NCBI GenBank assembly: GCA_944388955.1
Contig: CALXKJ010000016.1
Coordinates: 1-55,344 of the forward strand
DNA: 55,344 bases
Direction: 5' to 3'
Source: an uncultured Spirochaetaceae bacterium
GTDB lineage: Bacteria > Spirochaetota > Spirochaetia > Sphaerochaetales > Sphaerochaetaceae
Shown here: positions 34,774 to 42,568 of the stretch, piece by piece
Numbering within the stretch: position 1 is the first letter of the stretch
Layout: every line of letters starts with the position of its first letter
Notes under the pieces: model-generated
Seen by the model: the letters and a program-made list of their open reading frames with translations, nothing else
Database searches by the model: none
What the model was told of the DNA's origin: nothing
Made by a program: the position numbers and the translations under genes

Positions 34774-35859
34774 ATGTCTGCTGTCGTAACATTTGGAGAG
34801 ATAATGGGGAGAGTCAGCACTGAAGGATATTACACGCTCCGTCAGTCTCTTCCGGGTGCTGTTACATTCTGTTTCGCTGGTGCCGAGGCGAATGTCGCAG
34901 CATCTATCGCGCTTCTGGGAGGAAATGCCAGATTCGTGACAGCTTTGCCCTGCAATGATCTTTCGGAAGCCTGCATAGGCAATCTAAGGAATGTCGGTGT
35001 CGATACATCGTTCATCCTCAAACGTGATTCTGGCCGCCTTGGTCTCTATTTTGTGCAGAATGGTGCGGATCAGAGGCCGGGAAAGGTAATATATGACAGG
35101 GAAGGCTCATCTTTCTCATCAACAGATGGCTCCGCTTATGACTGGGACAGGATATTTGAAGGAGCAACGACGCTTCATGTCTCCGGAATAACACCCGCCG
35201 TATCCAGAACAGCTGCAGAAGCCCAGCTTCTATGCATGAGAAAAGCGAAGGAGCATGGGCTTAAAGTCTCCTTCGATTGCAATTTCCGCTCGAAGCTCTG
35301 GAACTGGGAGCCGGGAACTAAGAAGGAAGAGCTTGCTGGCAGAGTCATAAGGGAAATGATGCCCTATGTTGATATCCTGTTCGCTGCAAGGATAGATGCG
35401 GAAACGCTGCTTGACGTTCATCCAGGATGCCCTGAATCGTATTCGAGGATTGATGAGCAGCCATATGTGGCTGAGGCGATAAACAGGCGCTATCCATCTG
35501 TGAAGATGCTTCTGACGACAATGAGGCAATCAATCAGCGCGACTTATAACAAATGGGGTGCCGCGCTCTATGATCTATCGAATGGGCTGCAATATGTCTC
35601 TCCATGTATCGATGGAAAATATGTGCCGTATGACATAACAGCTATTGTCGACAGAATTGGAGCGGGTGACAGCTTCGCGGCTGGTATCCTCTACGCGCTT
35701 GATGACAGCGAGCTTGGCCAGGATCTGCAGAGCGTTGTTGATTTCGCGACAGCTTCATCCTGTCTTTGCCATACGATAATGCAGGATATAAATTATGTAT
35801 CGAGAGAGGATGTGATTACCCTCATGAAAAGCGGTGGACACAGCACGGTCTTCCGCTGA
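34774..35859 (+). CDS. PfkB-family sugar kinase, 2-keto-3-deoxygluconate-kinase-like
   Basis: A 361-residue ribokinase-like enzyme. It starts with VVTFGEIMGRVS and has the sugar-binding GAEANVAASIALLGG (about 35-49); near the C-terminus is the DRIGAGDSFAAGILYAL motif, in which Asp is the catalytic base. Length and the SFDCNFRSKLW segment fit KDG kinases, enzymes of hexuronate breakdown, but other sugar acids are possible. ATG 34774 is fixed by AAAGGAGG 6 bases upstream; the open frame continues upstream into the GNAT gene but that part is not used. Superoxide reductase follows after 22 bases. Confidence 0.85.
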   Translation: MSAVVTFGEIMGRVSTEGYYTLRQSLPGAVTFCFAGAEANVAASIALLGGNARFVTALPCNDLSEACIGNLRNVGVDTSFILKRDSGRLGLYFVQNGADQRPGKVIYDREGSSFSSTDGSAYDWDRIFEGATTLHVSGITPAVSRTAAEAQLLCMRKAKEHGLKVSFDCNFRSKLWNWEPGTKKEELAGRVIREMMPYVDILFAARIDAETLLDVHPGCPESYSRIDEQPYVAEAINRRYPSVKMLLTTMRQSISATYNKWGAALYDLSNGLQYVSPCIDGKYVPYDITAIVDRIGAGDSFAAGILYALDDSELGQDLQSVVDFATASSCLCHTIMQDINYVSREDVITLMKSGGHSTVFR

Positions 35860-35881
35860 TAATCCTAAGTAGGAGGATAAT

Positions 35882-36256
35882 ATGGGACTTTCAATTTATA
35901 AATGCGATGTCTGCGGTGAAATCGTCATGATGCTCAAGAAGGGCGGCTGCACACCTTCATGCTGCGGTCGTGCCATGACGGAGCTTTCTGCCAACACATC
36001 TGATGGCGCAAAGGAGAAACATGTTCCGGATGTGTCTGTATCAGGAGATGTGCTTCGTGTGAAAGTAGGCTCTATCGAGCATCCAATGGCAGAGGCACAT
36101 TATATAGAGTGGATAGCCGCGGAAACAGAGAGCGGCATCTCTTTCAAGTATCTCAAGCCTGGTGATAAGCCGGAAGCGGAATTCCCAGGAGCTTCTGCTA
36201 TCGTTGCTGTCTACGATTATTGCAATCTGCACGGACTCTGGAAGAAGGAAATCTGA
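35882..36256 (+). CDS. dfx: Superoxide reductase (desulfoferrodoxin, two-iron class I)
   Basis: Reduces superoxide to hydrogen peroxide without making oxygen, a common defence of anaerobes. The 124 residues carry an N-terminal desulforedoxin site (CDVCG at 8-12 and CCG near 26-28) for iron centre I and the catalytic centre II ligands: KEKHVPDV (His), EHPMAEAHYIEW (two His) and CNLHG at the C-terminus (Cys and His). All centre ligands appear present, so this is the full two-iron form rather than a neelaredoxin. TAGGAGG precedes the ATG. It follows a sugar kinase, with no obvious functional link. Confidence 0.93.
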   Translation: MGLSIYKCDVCGEIVMMLKKGGCTPSCCGRAMTELSANTSDGAKEKHVPDVSVSGDVLRVKVGSIEHPMAEAHYIEWIAAETESGISFKYLKPGDKPEAEFPGASAIVAVYDYCNLHGLWKKEI

Positions 36257-36278
36257 AAACCAGCAACGAAGGTTGAAT

Positions 36279-36323
36279 GATGGCCGTCCGTAAGCTAAAC
36301 TCAAGTCATGCGGAAAGGCCATC
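36279..36323 (+). promoter_or_regulatory. Hairpin enclosing the start codon of the lipoprotein gene
   Basis: GATGGCC (36279-36285) pairs with GGCCATC (36317-36323) and TCCG (36287-36290) with CGGA (36311-36314); the loop of about 20 bases holds the ATG at 36308. An 11-bp stem around a start codon without a good Shine-Dalgarno suggests translational control. Confidence 0.5.
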
Positions 36324-37000
36324 TTCTTCTTGCTCTCATCTTGATTGTCCTGTCATCATGCGCGTCCACATCGTCAAGAATCTACAGCGATGCGGAGAAA
36401 AAGTCCGCGTTGCAGTATCTTGCTGATGACATGATAAAGATGGCTGGAGGCATGGGGGAAATCGGAAAGGATGCTTTCGTTCTGGAGCTTCCTGAAGAAT
36501 ATACTGTCTATAGCTCGTATTCACCCGAGTATGAGCAAGAGCGTGATGCATATCTTGATGATGTCTCTTCTATAATGTCGCCAGTTTTCGACGAGCTCTT
36601 CAGTCTGGTTGAGTCATCGCTTCCGCTGGTGCTTTCTTCTGAGCTTGATTCCCAGATTGCGGAAGCTGAAGGACTTACTGACAGAATCCAATCTGTTACA
36701 GCTATTGAAGCCTATGGAGTCATTCTTGACAGGACGAAAGCATATTCATCGGAGCTTGATAAGGCATTGAATGCCTCTGCTGTCTCTTTCCGCTCCCTGA
36801 AAGCGGCTTACGACAATCTTCTCCCGCTCGGTTCTCCTGAGGAGCTTCCAGAGCCTTCAGGTCTTTTACCTGAAGTGATAAGTTTCGTTACGATGAATGT
36901 GTTCTATACTCGTCTGGGGGAAGCTGAGCGCTATTTCAAGAGCCAGATTCCCGAGGATGCTGATTCGCCTTATGCGATTTTCTGGGAGGATACGATTTGA
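36308..37000 (+). CDS. Lipoprotein, function unknown
   Basis: A 230-residue protein with a lipoprotein signal (MRKGHLLLALILIVLSSC, lipid-attached Cys 18). The mature part is mostly helical and acidic, rich in Ser, Leu and Glu, with no family I recognise. The ATG lies in the loop of a hairpin. Its stop TGA overlaps the TTG start of the RarA fusion gene (TTGA), which ties the two genes together even though one is an envelope protein and the other a DNA-metabolism protein. Confidence 0.65.
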   Translation: MRKGHLLLALILIVLSSCASTSSRIYSDAEKKSALQYLADDMIKMAGGMGEIGKDAFVLELPEEYTVYSSYSPEYEQERDAYLDDVSSIMSPVFDELFSLVESSLPLVLSSELDSQIAEAEGLTDRIQSVTAIEAYGVILDRTKAYSSELDKALNASAVSFRSLKAAYDNLLPLGSPEELPEPSGLLPEVISFVTMNVFYTRLGEAERYFKSQIPEDADSPYAIFWEDTI

Positions 37001-39201
37001 ATCTCTTTGAGGATGCCGCAAGAGCTGATGACGAGCCTCTGGCAGCGCGGATGAGACCGCGTACGCTTGATGAGTATGTCGGTCAGGAGCATATACTCGG
37101 AAAGGGCCGTCTTCTGCGGCGCGCGATACAAGCTGATCAGCTTTCATCGGTTATTTTCTATGGCCCACCCGGAACGGGAAAGACGACGCTTGCCAGAGTG
37201 ATAGCGAATACGACAAAGAGCCATTTCTCCACTCTTAATGCGGTCCTTTCTGGCGTAAAGGAGCTCAGGACTGAAATCGATGAAGCCAAGAGAAGGAAAG
37301 AGATGTATGGCATACGCACAATCCTTTTCATAGATGAGGTGCATCGTTGGAATAAAAGCCAGCAGGACGCGCTTCTGCCGTGGGTCGAGAATGGCACATT
37401 CATACTTATAGGGGCCACTACAGAGAATCCATATTTTGAAGTCAACGCCGCTCTTGTCTCGCGCTCGAGGATATTCCAGCTTAAGAAGCTGACAGATGAT
37501 GACCTGAGGAAAGTCGCAGAGCAGGCCATTCATGACCCTGAGCGTGGCTATGGCAGATTCCACGTCACTTTCGAGGATGGCGCGCTCGAGCATCTGATTT
37601 CAGTCTCATCTGGAGATGCAAGGTCTCTGTTGAATGCGCTGGAGCTTGCTGTCGAGACCACCCCTGATTCTTATCCTCCGCCGCCAGGCAGTGAGATTTA
37701 TATTTCGAAGGAAACTGCAGAGGAATCCATACAGAAGAAAGCTGTTCTTTATGATAAGGAAGGTGATTATCATTTTGATGTCATATCGGCATTCATAAAG
37801 TCACTCCGTGGTTCAGATCCTGATGCCGCTCTTTACTGGCTGGCGAAAATGGTGCATGCGGGGGAGGATCCACGCTTTATTTTCCGCCGCATGGAAATCC
37901 TCGCCGCAGAGGATGTCGGCATGGCTGATCCATTTGCCGTTGCAGTTGTCGAAGCAGATGCCTCCGCTTTTGACAGGATAGGTCTTCCCGAAGGGCGCTT
38001 TCATTTAGCTCATAGCGCGATATATCTATCAACAGCGCCTAAGTCAAACAGCGCTCTTGGTTTTTTTGATGCACTGAGCGATGTCGAGAATGAAAAGGAC
38101 TCCGACGTTCCGAATCATCTCAAGGATCCTTCAAGAGACAGCAAGGGATTCGGGCATGGAGAAGGATATATGTATCCTCATTCCTACAGGGATCACTGGG
38201 TGGCGCAGCAGTATCTTCCTACCGGATTGCAGGGAAAAATATATTACAAACCTTCAGATATGGGCTATGAAAGCTCAATCAGAGAGAATGTCATGCTCAG
38301 AAGAGAGGCGCAGCTTGAAGCTGTGACGGAAGATCTGTACAAGGAGAATCTTACATTCTCTCCTGGGGACAAGGCCCGTTCAAGATGGGCTGAGCGCGCG
38401 CTTTCAGGCCGCTCTGAGAATCTTCTTGGTCTCATGCGTAAGCTATATAGCGGCCTTGAGATTCTCCGTAGCGATAACGTGCTTGTCCTTAACGCATCTC
38501 ATGGCCTTCTTCTCTGGCCACTGATGAAGATGAATCCTGAAGGGCTTTCTGTCGCTGTAGTCAGGAATAATGAGCAGAAAGAGATAATCGAGCATTTCTC
38601 ATCTGAGCTCGATAAACTCCTAAGACCGCTTGTCATCGTCTCCGGTGTATCAGATGCGTTCAACGCCCTTGAGGAAGGCCTTCTCTTCTCAGTCATTTCA
38701 GGACGGAATGTGCTATCAAGACTGAGCAGTGATAGCCAGATACTGGAAAAGATGAAATCACGTCTTGATAAAGACGGAAAAATAGCTCTTCTTGAGTCAA
38801 TCCCATCGCTCTCGTCGCGTCTCTCTGATTATGCTGAAGGGGAAGCGAAGGATAAGCTATCTCAGGCGGAAAAGATAATCTATTCTTGTGATAACCCTCT
38901 CACGGATTGGGGAAAGCTGGAATTGGAAGAGACTGTCAGTAAAGTCTTTCCCGATGCCACTTTTGAGTACATAAAGAATACGGAAAACCGTTATCTTTCT
39001 CCTGATGCGGTTTCCGGATTCTACAGGCAGAGCTATATGGAATCTGGACTGGACGAGGGTGAATTCCTGAAGATTTTCAGCAACAGAAGCGTAAAGTGGT
39101 CAAATACAGTTGCAATCATCAGATCCGGATACAGCGATAAGAAGAAGGATAAGCGGTCTTCTGCTGATTGGAAGAGCGTTCTCGATAAAACAGGGATGTG
39201 A
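36997..39201 (+). CDS. rarA: RarA/MgsA AAA+ ATPase fused to a methyltransferase-like domain
   Basis: A 734-residue protein. Residues 1 to about 420 are a full RarA (replication-associated recombination protein A): Walker A GPPGTGKT (56-63), Walker B ILFIDEVHR (109-117) followed by WNKSQQDALLP, sensor 1 GATTENP, and the MgsA tetramerisation region with EDVGMADP and the YMYPHSYRDHWVAQQYLP stretch. About 300 further residues form an alpha/beta domain with a VLVLNASHGLLLW strand-loop (about 495-507), a worn version of the SAM-binding glycine loop of methyltransferases. TTG 36997 is used as start, with GGGAGG 7 bases upstream and overlap with the lipoprotein stop. Confidence 0.88.
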   Translation: MNLFEDAARADDEPLAARMRPRTLDEYVGQEHILGKGRLLRRAIQADQLSSVIFYGPPGTGKTTLARVIANTTKSHFSTLNAVLSGVKELRTEIDEAKRRKEMYGIRTILFIDEVHRWNKSQQDALLPWVENGTFILIGATTENPYFEVNAALVSRSRIFQLKKLTDDDLRKVAEQAIHDPERGYGRFHVTFEDGALEHLISVSSGDARSLLNALELAVETTPDSYPPPPGSEIYISKETAEESIQKKAVLYDKEGDYHFDVISAFIKSLRGSDPDAALYWLAKMVHAGEDPRFIFRRMEILAAEDVGMADPFAVAVVEADASAFDRIGLPEGRFHLAHSAIYLSTAPKSNSALGFFDALSDVENEKDSDVPNHLKDPSRDSKGFGHGEGYMYPHSYRDHWVAQQYLPTGLQGKIYYKPSDMGYESSIRENVMLRREAQLEAVTEDLYKENLTFSPGDKARSRWAERALSGRSENLLGLMRKLYSGLEILRSDNVLVLNASHGLLLWPLMKMNPEGLSVAVVRNNEQKEIIEHFSSELDKLLRPLVIVSGVSDAFNALEEGLLFSVISGRNVLSRLSSDSQILEKMKSRLDKDGKIALLESIPSLSSRLSDYAEGEAKDKLSQAEKIIYSCDNPLTDWGKLELEETVSKVFPDATFEYIKNTENRYLSPDAVSGFYRQSYMESGLDEGEFLKIFSNRSVKWSNTVAIIRSGYSDKKKDKRSSADWKSVLDKTGM

Positions 39202-39744
39202 TTACTTTTCAGGCAATCCAACAGAGCGGAAAGCCATATCGACGATAAGCCTCGAGATGCGATCGACAGGATAGGAGAAATCTGTTCTTATCCATTCCCT
39301 CACGACACCGACAACGCCGTTTATGCAGAAAAGGAAGCTCATTGTCTTCTCTGTCTTGTCGCTGATGGCCATGAACTCGCCGTATTTATCCATGATGGTC
39401 TTCATCAGGGATTCTGCAAATGCTGCATCCACCGATGCTGACATAAGCACCTTGAATGTCGTTCCATTGTCCTTTATGTATTGCATGAAGGGGATGAATG
39501 AATCGATGAAAGGCTTTCCTTTTCCCATTTCATAAACAGGGAGCTTTGAGAGGATATCAGCTTCGATTTCATCTATGAGATCACGAGGACATGAATAATA
39601 AGCGTAGAAAGTGCTTCTGTTCACGGCAGCTTTCTCGCATATGGATTTGACAGTGACTTTATCGAAATCCTCACTGTCAAGAAGCTCTATCAGCGCTTCT
39701 TTCAGATATGTCTTTGTCCGCTTGACTCTAGGATTGGATGTCAT
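39202..39744 (-). CDS. TetR/AcrR-family transcriptional regulator
   Basis: A 180-residue regulator. The N-terminal helix-turn-helix (residues about 8-52) reads RTKTYLKEALIELLDSEDFDKVTVKSICEKAAVNRSTFYAYYS, typical of TetR. The C-terminal ligand domain is helical and fits the TetR_C_8-like group. The ATG at 39744 is preferred to a TTG just before it. Its last base abuts the RarA stop exactly. It is divergent from the guanine deaminase gene, with 160 bases between, so it could act on its own promoter or on that one. Confidence 0.88.
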   Translation of the reverse strand: MTSNPRVKRTKTYLKEALIELLDSEDFDKVTVKSICEKAAVNRSTFYAYYSCPRDLIDEIEADILSKLPVYEMGKGKPFIDSFIPFMQYIKDNGTTFKVLMSASVDAAFAESLMKTIMDKYGEFMAISDKTEKTMSFLFCINGVVGVVREWIRTDFSYPVDRISRLIVDMAFRSVGLPEK

Positions 39745-39830
39745 CAATGAAATCGTATTAAAAGTGATAGGAAGTAGTCAATGAAGATAGATAATGGCAA
39801 TGTGTTGTTTATGTGTTAATATGTAATTGA

Positions 39831-39891
39831 CCGTATATGCCTGCGATACGGGCAGGTGTCTCTACAGGAAGCCTTAAACTCCAAGCTACGG
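39831..39891 (+). promoter_or_regulatory. Purine riboswitch aptamer, guanine class
   Basis: The three-way junction can be read: P1 CCGTA (39831-39835) with TACGG (39887-39891); P2 CCTGC (39840-39844) with GCAGG (39852-39856) closed by L2 GATACGG; J2/3 TGTCTCTAC; P3 GGA (39867-39869) with TCC (39880-39882) closed by the family-standard L3 GCCTTAAAC; J3/1 ends in C (39886) before the P1 T. That C is the base that pairs with guanine, where adenine switches have U. The guanine deaminase Shine-Dalgarno lies 4 bases beyond P1, so control is probably translational. Confidence 0.85.
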
Positions 39892-39904
39892 CCTAGGAGG
39901 CTGT

Positions 39905-41176
39905 ATGGTGTTATATGCGATTAAAGGTGATTTCATCTGGACAGAGGATCCTTCTTCTTTCAAGTACAGTGCAGATAGTTACCTCATTGTTCAGGATGGG
40001 CGATTCTTGAAGTTTTCCTCATCATGTCCCGATTGTCCCATTCTTGATTACTCTGGTCATCTTATAATCCCCGGACTTTCGGATCTTCATCTGCATGCAC
40101 CTCAGTATGCCTTCATGGGACTGTATATGGATGATGAGCTGCTGAAGTGGCTTGATGAGCATACATTCCCGGAGGAGGCGAAGTACAGGGATCTTTCATA
40201 TGCAGAGAAGGCCTATTCAATATTTGTCTCTGATTTGCTGAAGACACCTACCTCAAGGCTGTCTGTCTTCGGTACAATACACACGGACGCAACGCTGATG
40301 CTGATTAATAAGCTTGAGAGCGCTGGATTCTCAGGATATTGCGGCAAAGTCAACATGGACAGGAATTCACCTCCATTCCTCACAGAGAGCACATCGGAAT
40401 CAATAGAAGAGACATATCGCTATCTTGAGAGCTGCCGCACTGTGAATATGAAGCCAATCGTAACGCCTCGGTTTATTCCATCATGCTCCGATGAGCTTCT
40501 TTCCGAACTCGGACGGATTGCTGTGAAATATGTTCTTCCTGTCCAGTCTCATCTCGACGAGAATCTTTCCGAGATAGAATGGGTTAAGTCACTTATGCCA
40601 GAAGCGGAAAGCTACACCGACGCTTATCTCAGGATGGGACTTATCGGTAAGACCCCTTCCATAATGGCTCATGCCGTGTGGGTTACTGATGATGAGATTC
40701 CAATTCTCAGAAATAGCGGCACCTTCATCGCGCATTCGCCGTCTTCCAACTACAATCTATCATCAGGTATCGCACCTGTGAGGAAACTGCTGTCAGAGGG
40801 AGTGAATACAGGACTCGGCACCGATGTCGCAGGCGGCTCATCGCTTTCCATTCTCTCCGTGGTAAGAGATGCGATAGCCGTGAGCAAGCTCCGCTGGCGT
40901 CTTGTTGATGACAGCTTTAAGCCGCTTACGCTTTCAGAGGCTTTCTATATGGCGTCAAAAGGCGGAGGCTCATTCTTTGGAAAGACAGGCTCATTTGAAG
41001 AAGGCTATGACGCGGATTTCTCTGTTCTCGATGAAAGTGATATAGCGACACCGCTCTCTGTCTCTCTCTCGCTTCCTGAGCGTCTTGAGATCTATATATC
41101 GAGATCCTCGGAGAAAGCCGTGAAAGCGAAAAGCATAAAAGGAAAGATAGTTCACTGCTCTCATCAAAAGGAGTAA
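39905..41176 (+). CDS. guaD: Guanine deaminase
   Basis: Zinc amidohydrolase converting guanine to xanthine and ammonia. The 423 residues have the metal motif GLSDLHLHAPQYAFMG (about 56-72), the central SHLDEN (His) near 218, AHAVWV (His) near 258, and GTDVAGGSSLS (Asp) near 306, in the order of family guanine deaminases. AGGAGG lies 4 bases before ATG 39905, directly after a guanine aptamer, which strongly supports the substrate. The hydrogenase regulator gene follows after only 20 bases with no terminator. Confidence 0.93.
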   Translation: MVLYAIKGDFIWTEDPSSFKYSADSYLIVQDGRFLKFSSSCPDCPILDYSGHLIIPGLSDLHLHAPQYAFMGLYMDDELLKWLDEHTFPEEAKYRDLSYAEKAYSIFVSDLLKTPTSRLSVFGTIHTDATLMLINKLESAGFSGYCGKVNMDRNSPPFLTESTSESIEETYRYLESCRTVNMKPIVTPRFIPSCSDELLSELGRIAVKYVLPVQSHLDENLSEIEWVKSLMPEAESYTDAYLRMGLIGKTPSIMAHAVWVTDDEIPILRNSGTFIAHSPSSNYNLSSGIAPVRKLLSEGVNTGLGTDVAGGSSLSILSVVRDAIAVSKLRWRLVDDSFKPLTLSEAFYMASKGGGSFFGKTGSFEEGYDADFSVLDESDIATPLSVSLSLPERLEIYISRSSEKAVKAKSIKGKIVHCSHQKE

Positions 41177-41196
41177 TATCTGAAAAGGAGATTTCA

Positions 41197-41451
41197 ATGG
41201 TTGAAGAAAATAGCCGCGTGGCAGTTATAGGAATCATTGTCGAGGACAAGAATCAGGCGGAGAGCGTCAACGCTCTTCTGCATCAATATGGGGAATACAT
41301 CATCGGCAGAATGGGATTGCCGTATAAAAAGCGCGAGATGAACATCATAAGCGTTATTGTCGATGCGCCTCAGGATATCATCTCAGCTCTCTCTGGAAAG
41401 CTTGGACGGCTCTCCGGTGTTTCCAGCCAGGCACTTTACACAAAAGCCTGA
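41197..41451 (+). CDS. TM1266-type iron-only hydrogenase system regulator
   Basis: An 84-residue ACT/NikR-C-like protein, starting RVAVIGIIVEDKNQAESVNALLHQYGEYIIGRMGLPYK-type sequence in several blocks, as in TIGR03959 proteins that sit beside hydE, hydF and hydG. It is thought to sense a ligand and influence the hydrogenase system; no DNA-binding domain is present. AAAAGGAG precedes ATG 41197 and its stop shares one base with the hydE start (TGATG). Confidence 0.88.
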   Translation: MVEENSRVAVIGIIVEDKNQAESVNALLHQYGEYIIGRMGLPYKKREMNIISVIVDAPQDIISALSGKLGRLSGVSSQALYTKA

Positions 41452-42476
41452 TGGAGGCGCTTCAAAAGCTTTTAACTGCCCAATCTCTTAATAAAGATGA
41501 ATGGATTTCTCTCATTGCTGATAGAAGCCATGAGAGTGAAATCAGGGAGATGGCATGCGAAAAGCGGGATGAGGTTTATGGCCGCGTTGTCTATGCGCGT
41601 GGCCTGATTGAATTCACTTCGATATGCCGCAATGATTGCTATTACTGCGGGCTTCGGAAATCCAACGCCGCAGCAGAGCGCTATAGGCTTTCTTCTGATG
41701 AGATACTGAGTACTGTCTCCTACGGACACTCCATCGGGTTCAGGACTTTTGTTCTCCAGGGCGGAGAGGATCCTTATTTCACAGCAGAGCGTCTTTCAGA
41801 AATCGTCAGGGAAATCAAATACTCATATCCCGATTCCGCAGTAACTCTTAGCGTGGGGGAGATGAGCGATGACGATTATGCTGTTCTGAGAGCGGCTGGT
41901 ACGGACCGTTATCTTCTCCGTCATGAGACTGCAGACAGGTATCATTACTCCATCCTCCATCCATCCTCAATGTCTTTTGATAACAGAATCAGGGCGCTGA
42001 AGACCCTGAAGCGCCTTGGATTCCAGACAGGGGCGGGAATGATGATAGGCACACCTGGCTCGTCGTATGAGACACTTGCTGAGGATATGCTTTTCATCTC
42101 ATCCCTCAAGCCTGCGATGGTCGGCGTGGGTCCATTCATACCGCATAAAGACACGCCATTCGGTGGAAAGACACAAGGCAGTACAGAGCTTACGCTTCAT
42201 ATGCTCTCTCTCCTGCGGCTTCTTGATCCGCATCTTCTTCTTCCTTCCACGACAGCATTGGGAACAGCTGAGGATAATGGGCATGTGAAAGGCTTCATGC
42301 ACGGTGCGAATGTCATCATGCCAAACCTTACTCCTATGGATGAGAGAAGAAAGTATCTTCTTTATGATGGCAAGAAGATAACTGGAGAGGAAGCGGGGGA
42401 GAATATCGAGGAACTCAGAAGAGAACTCAGGAAGTTCGGATATCATCTATCTCTTGAGAGAGGTGACTACAGATAG
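41451..42476 (+). CDS. hydE: FeFe-hydrogenase maturation radical SAM protein HydE
   Basis: Radical SAM enzyme that takes part in building the 2Fe subcluster (dithiomethylamine side) of FeFe-hydrogenase. The 341 residues have the 4Fe-4S motif CRNDCYYCG near residue 60, FVLQGGEDPYF (about 103), the GMMIGTPGSSYE and GPFIPHKDTPFGG segments, and ANVIMPNLTP near 288, all HydE landmarks. Coupled to the upstream regulator. hydG begins 92 bases downstream. Confidence 0.95.
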   Translation: MEALQKLLTAQSLNKDEWISLIADRSHESEIREMACEKRDEVYGRVVYARGLIEFTSICRNDCYYCGLRKSNAAAERYRLSSDEILSTVSYGHSIGFRTFVLQGGEDPYFTAERLSEIVREIKYSYPDSAVTLSVGEMSDDDYAVLRAAGTDRYLLRHETADRYHYSILHPSSMSFDNRIRALKTLKRLGFQTGAGMMIGTPGSSYETLAEDMLFISSLKPAMVGVGPFIPHKDTPFGGKTQGSTELTLHMLSLLRLLDPHLLLPSTTALGTAEDNGHVKGFMHGANVIMPNLTPMDERRKYLLYDGKKITGEEAGENIEELRRELRKFGYHLSLERGDYR

Positions 42477-42498
42477 CTCTCGCATAAAGACATCTGAA

Positions 42499-42529
42499 AT
42501 GCTATCATAGCATCGTTTCGTGATGAAAC
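42499..42529 (+). promoter_or_regulatory. Tandem small hairpins between hydE and hydG
   Basis: ATGCTA/TAGCAT (42499-42513, 3-base loop) followed by GTTTC/GAAAC (42515-42529, 5-base loop). There is no T run, so they are more likely mRNA processing or stability elements than a terminator. Confidence 0.4.
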
Positions 42530-42568
42530 AGCTGAAGGGAAAGATTCTCTGACCCTAAAGGAGATGAT

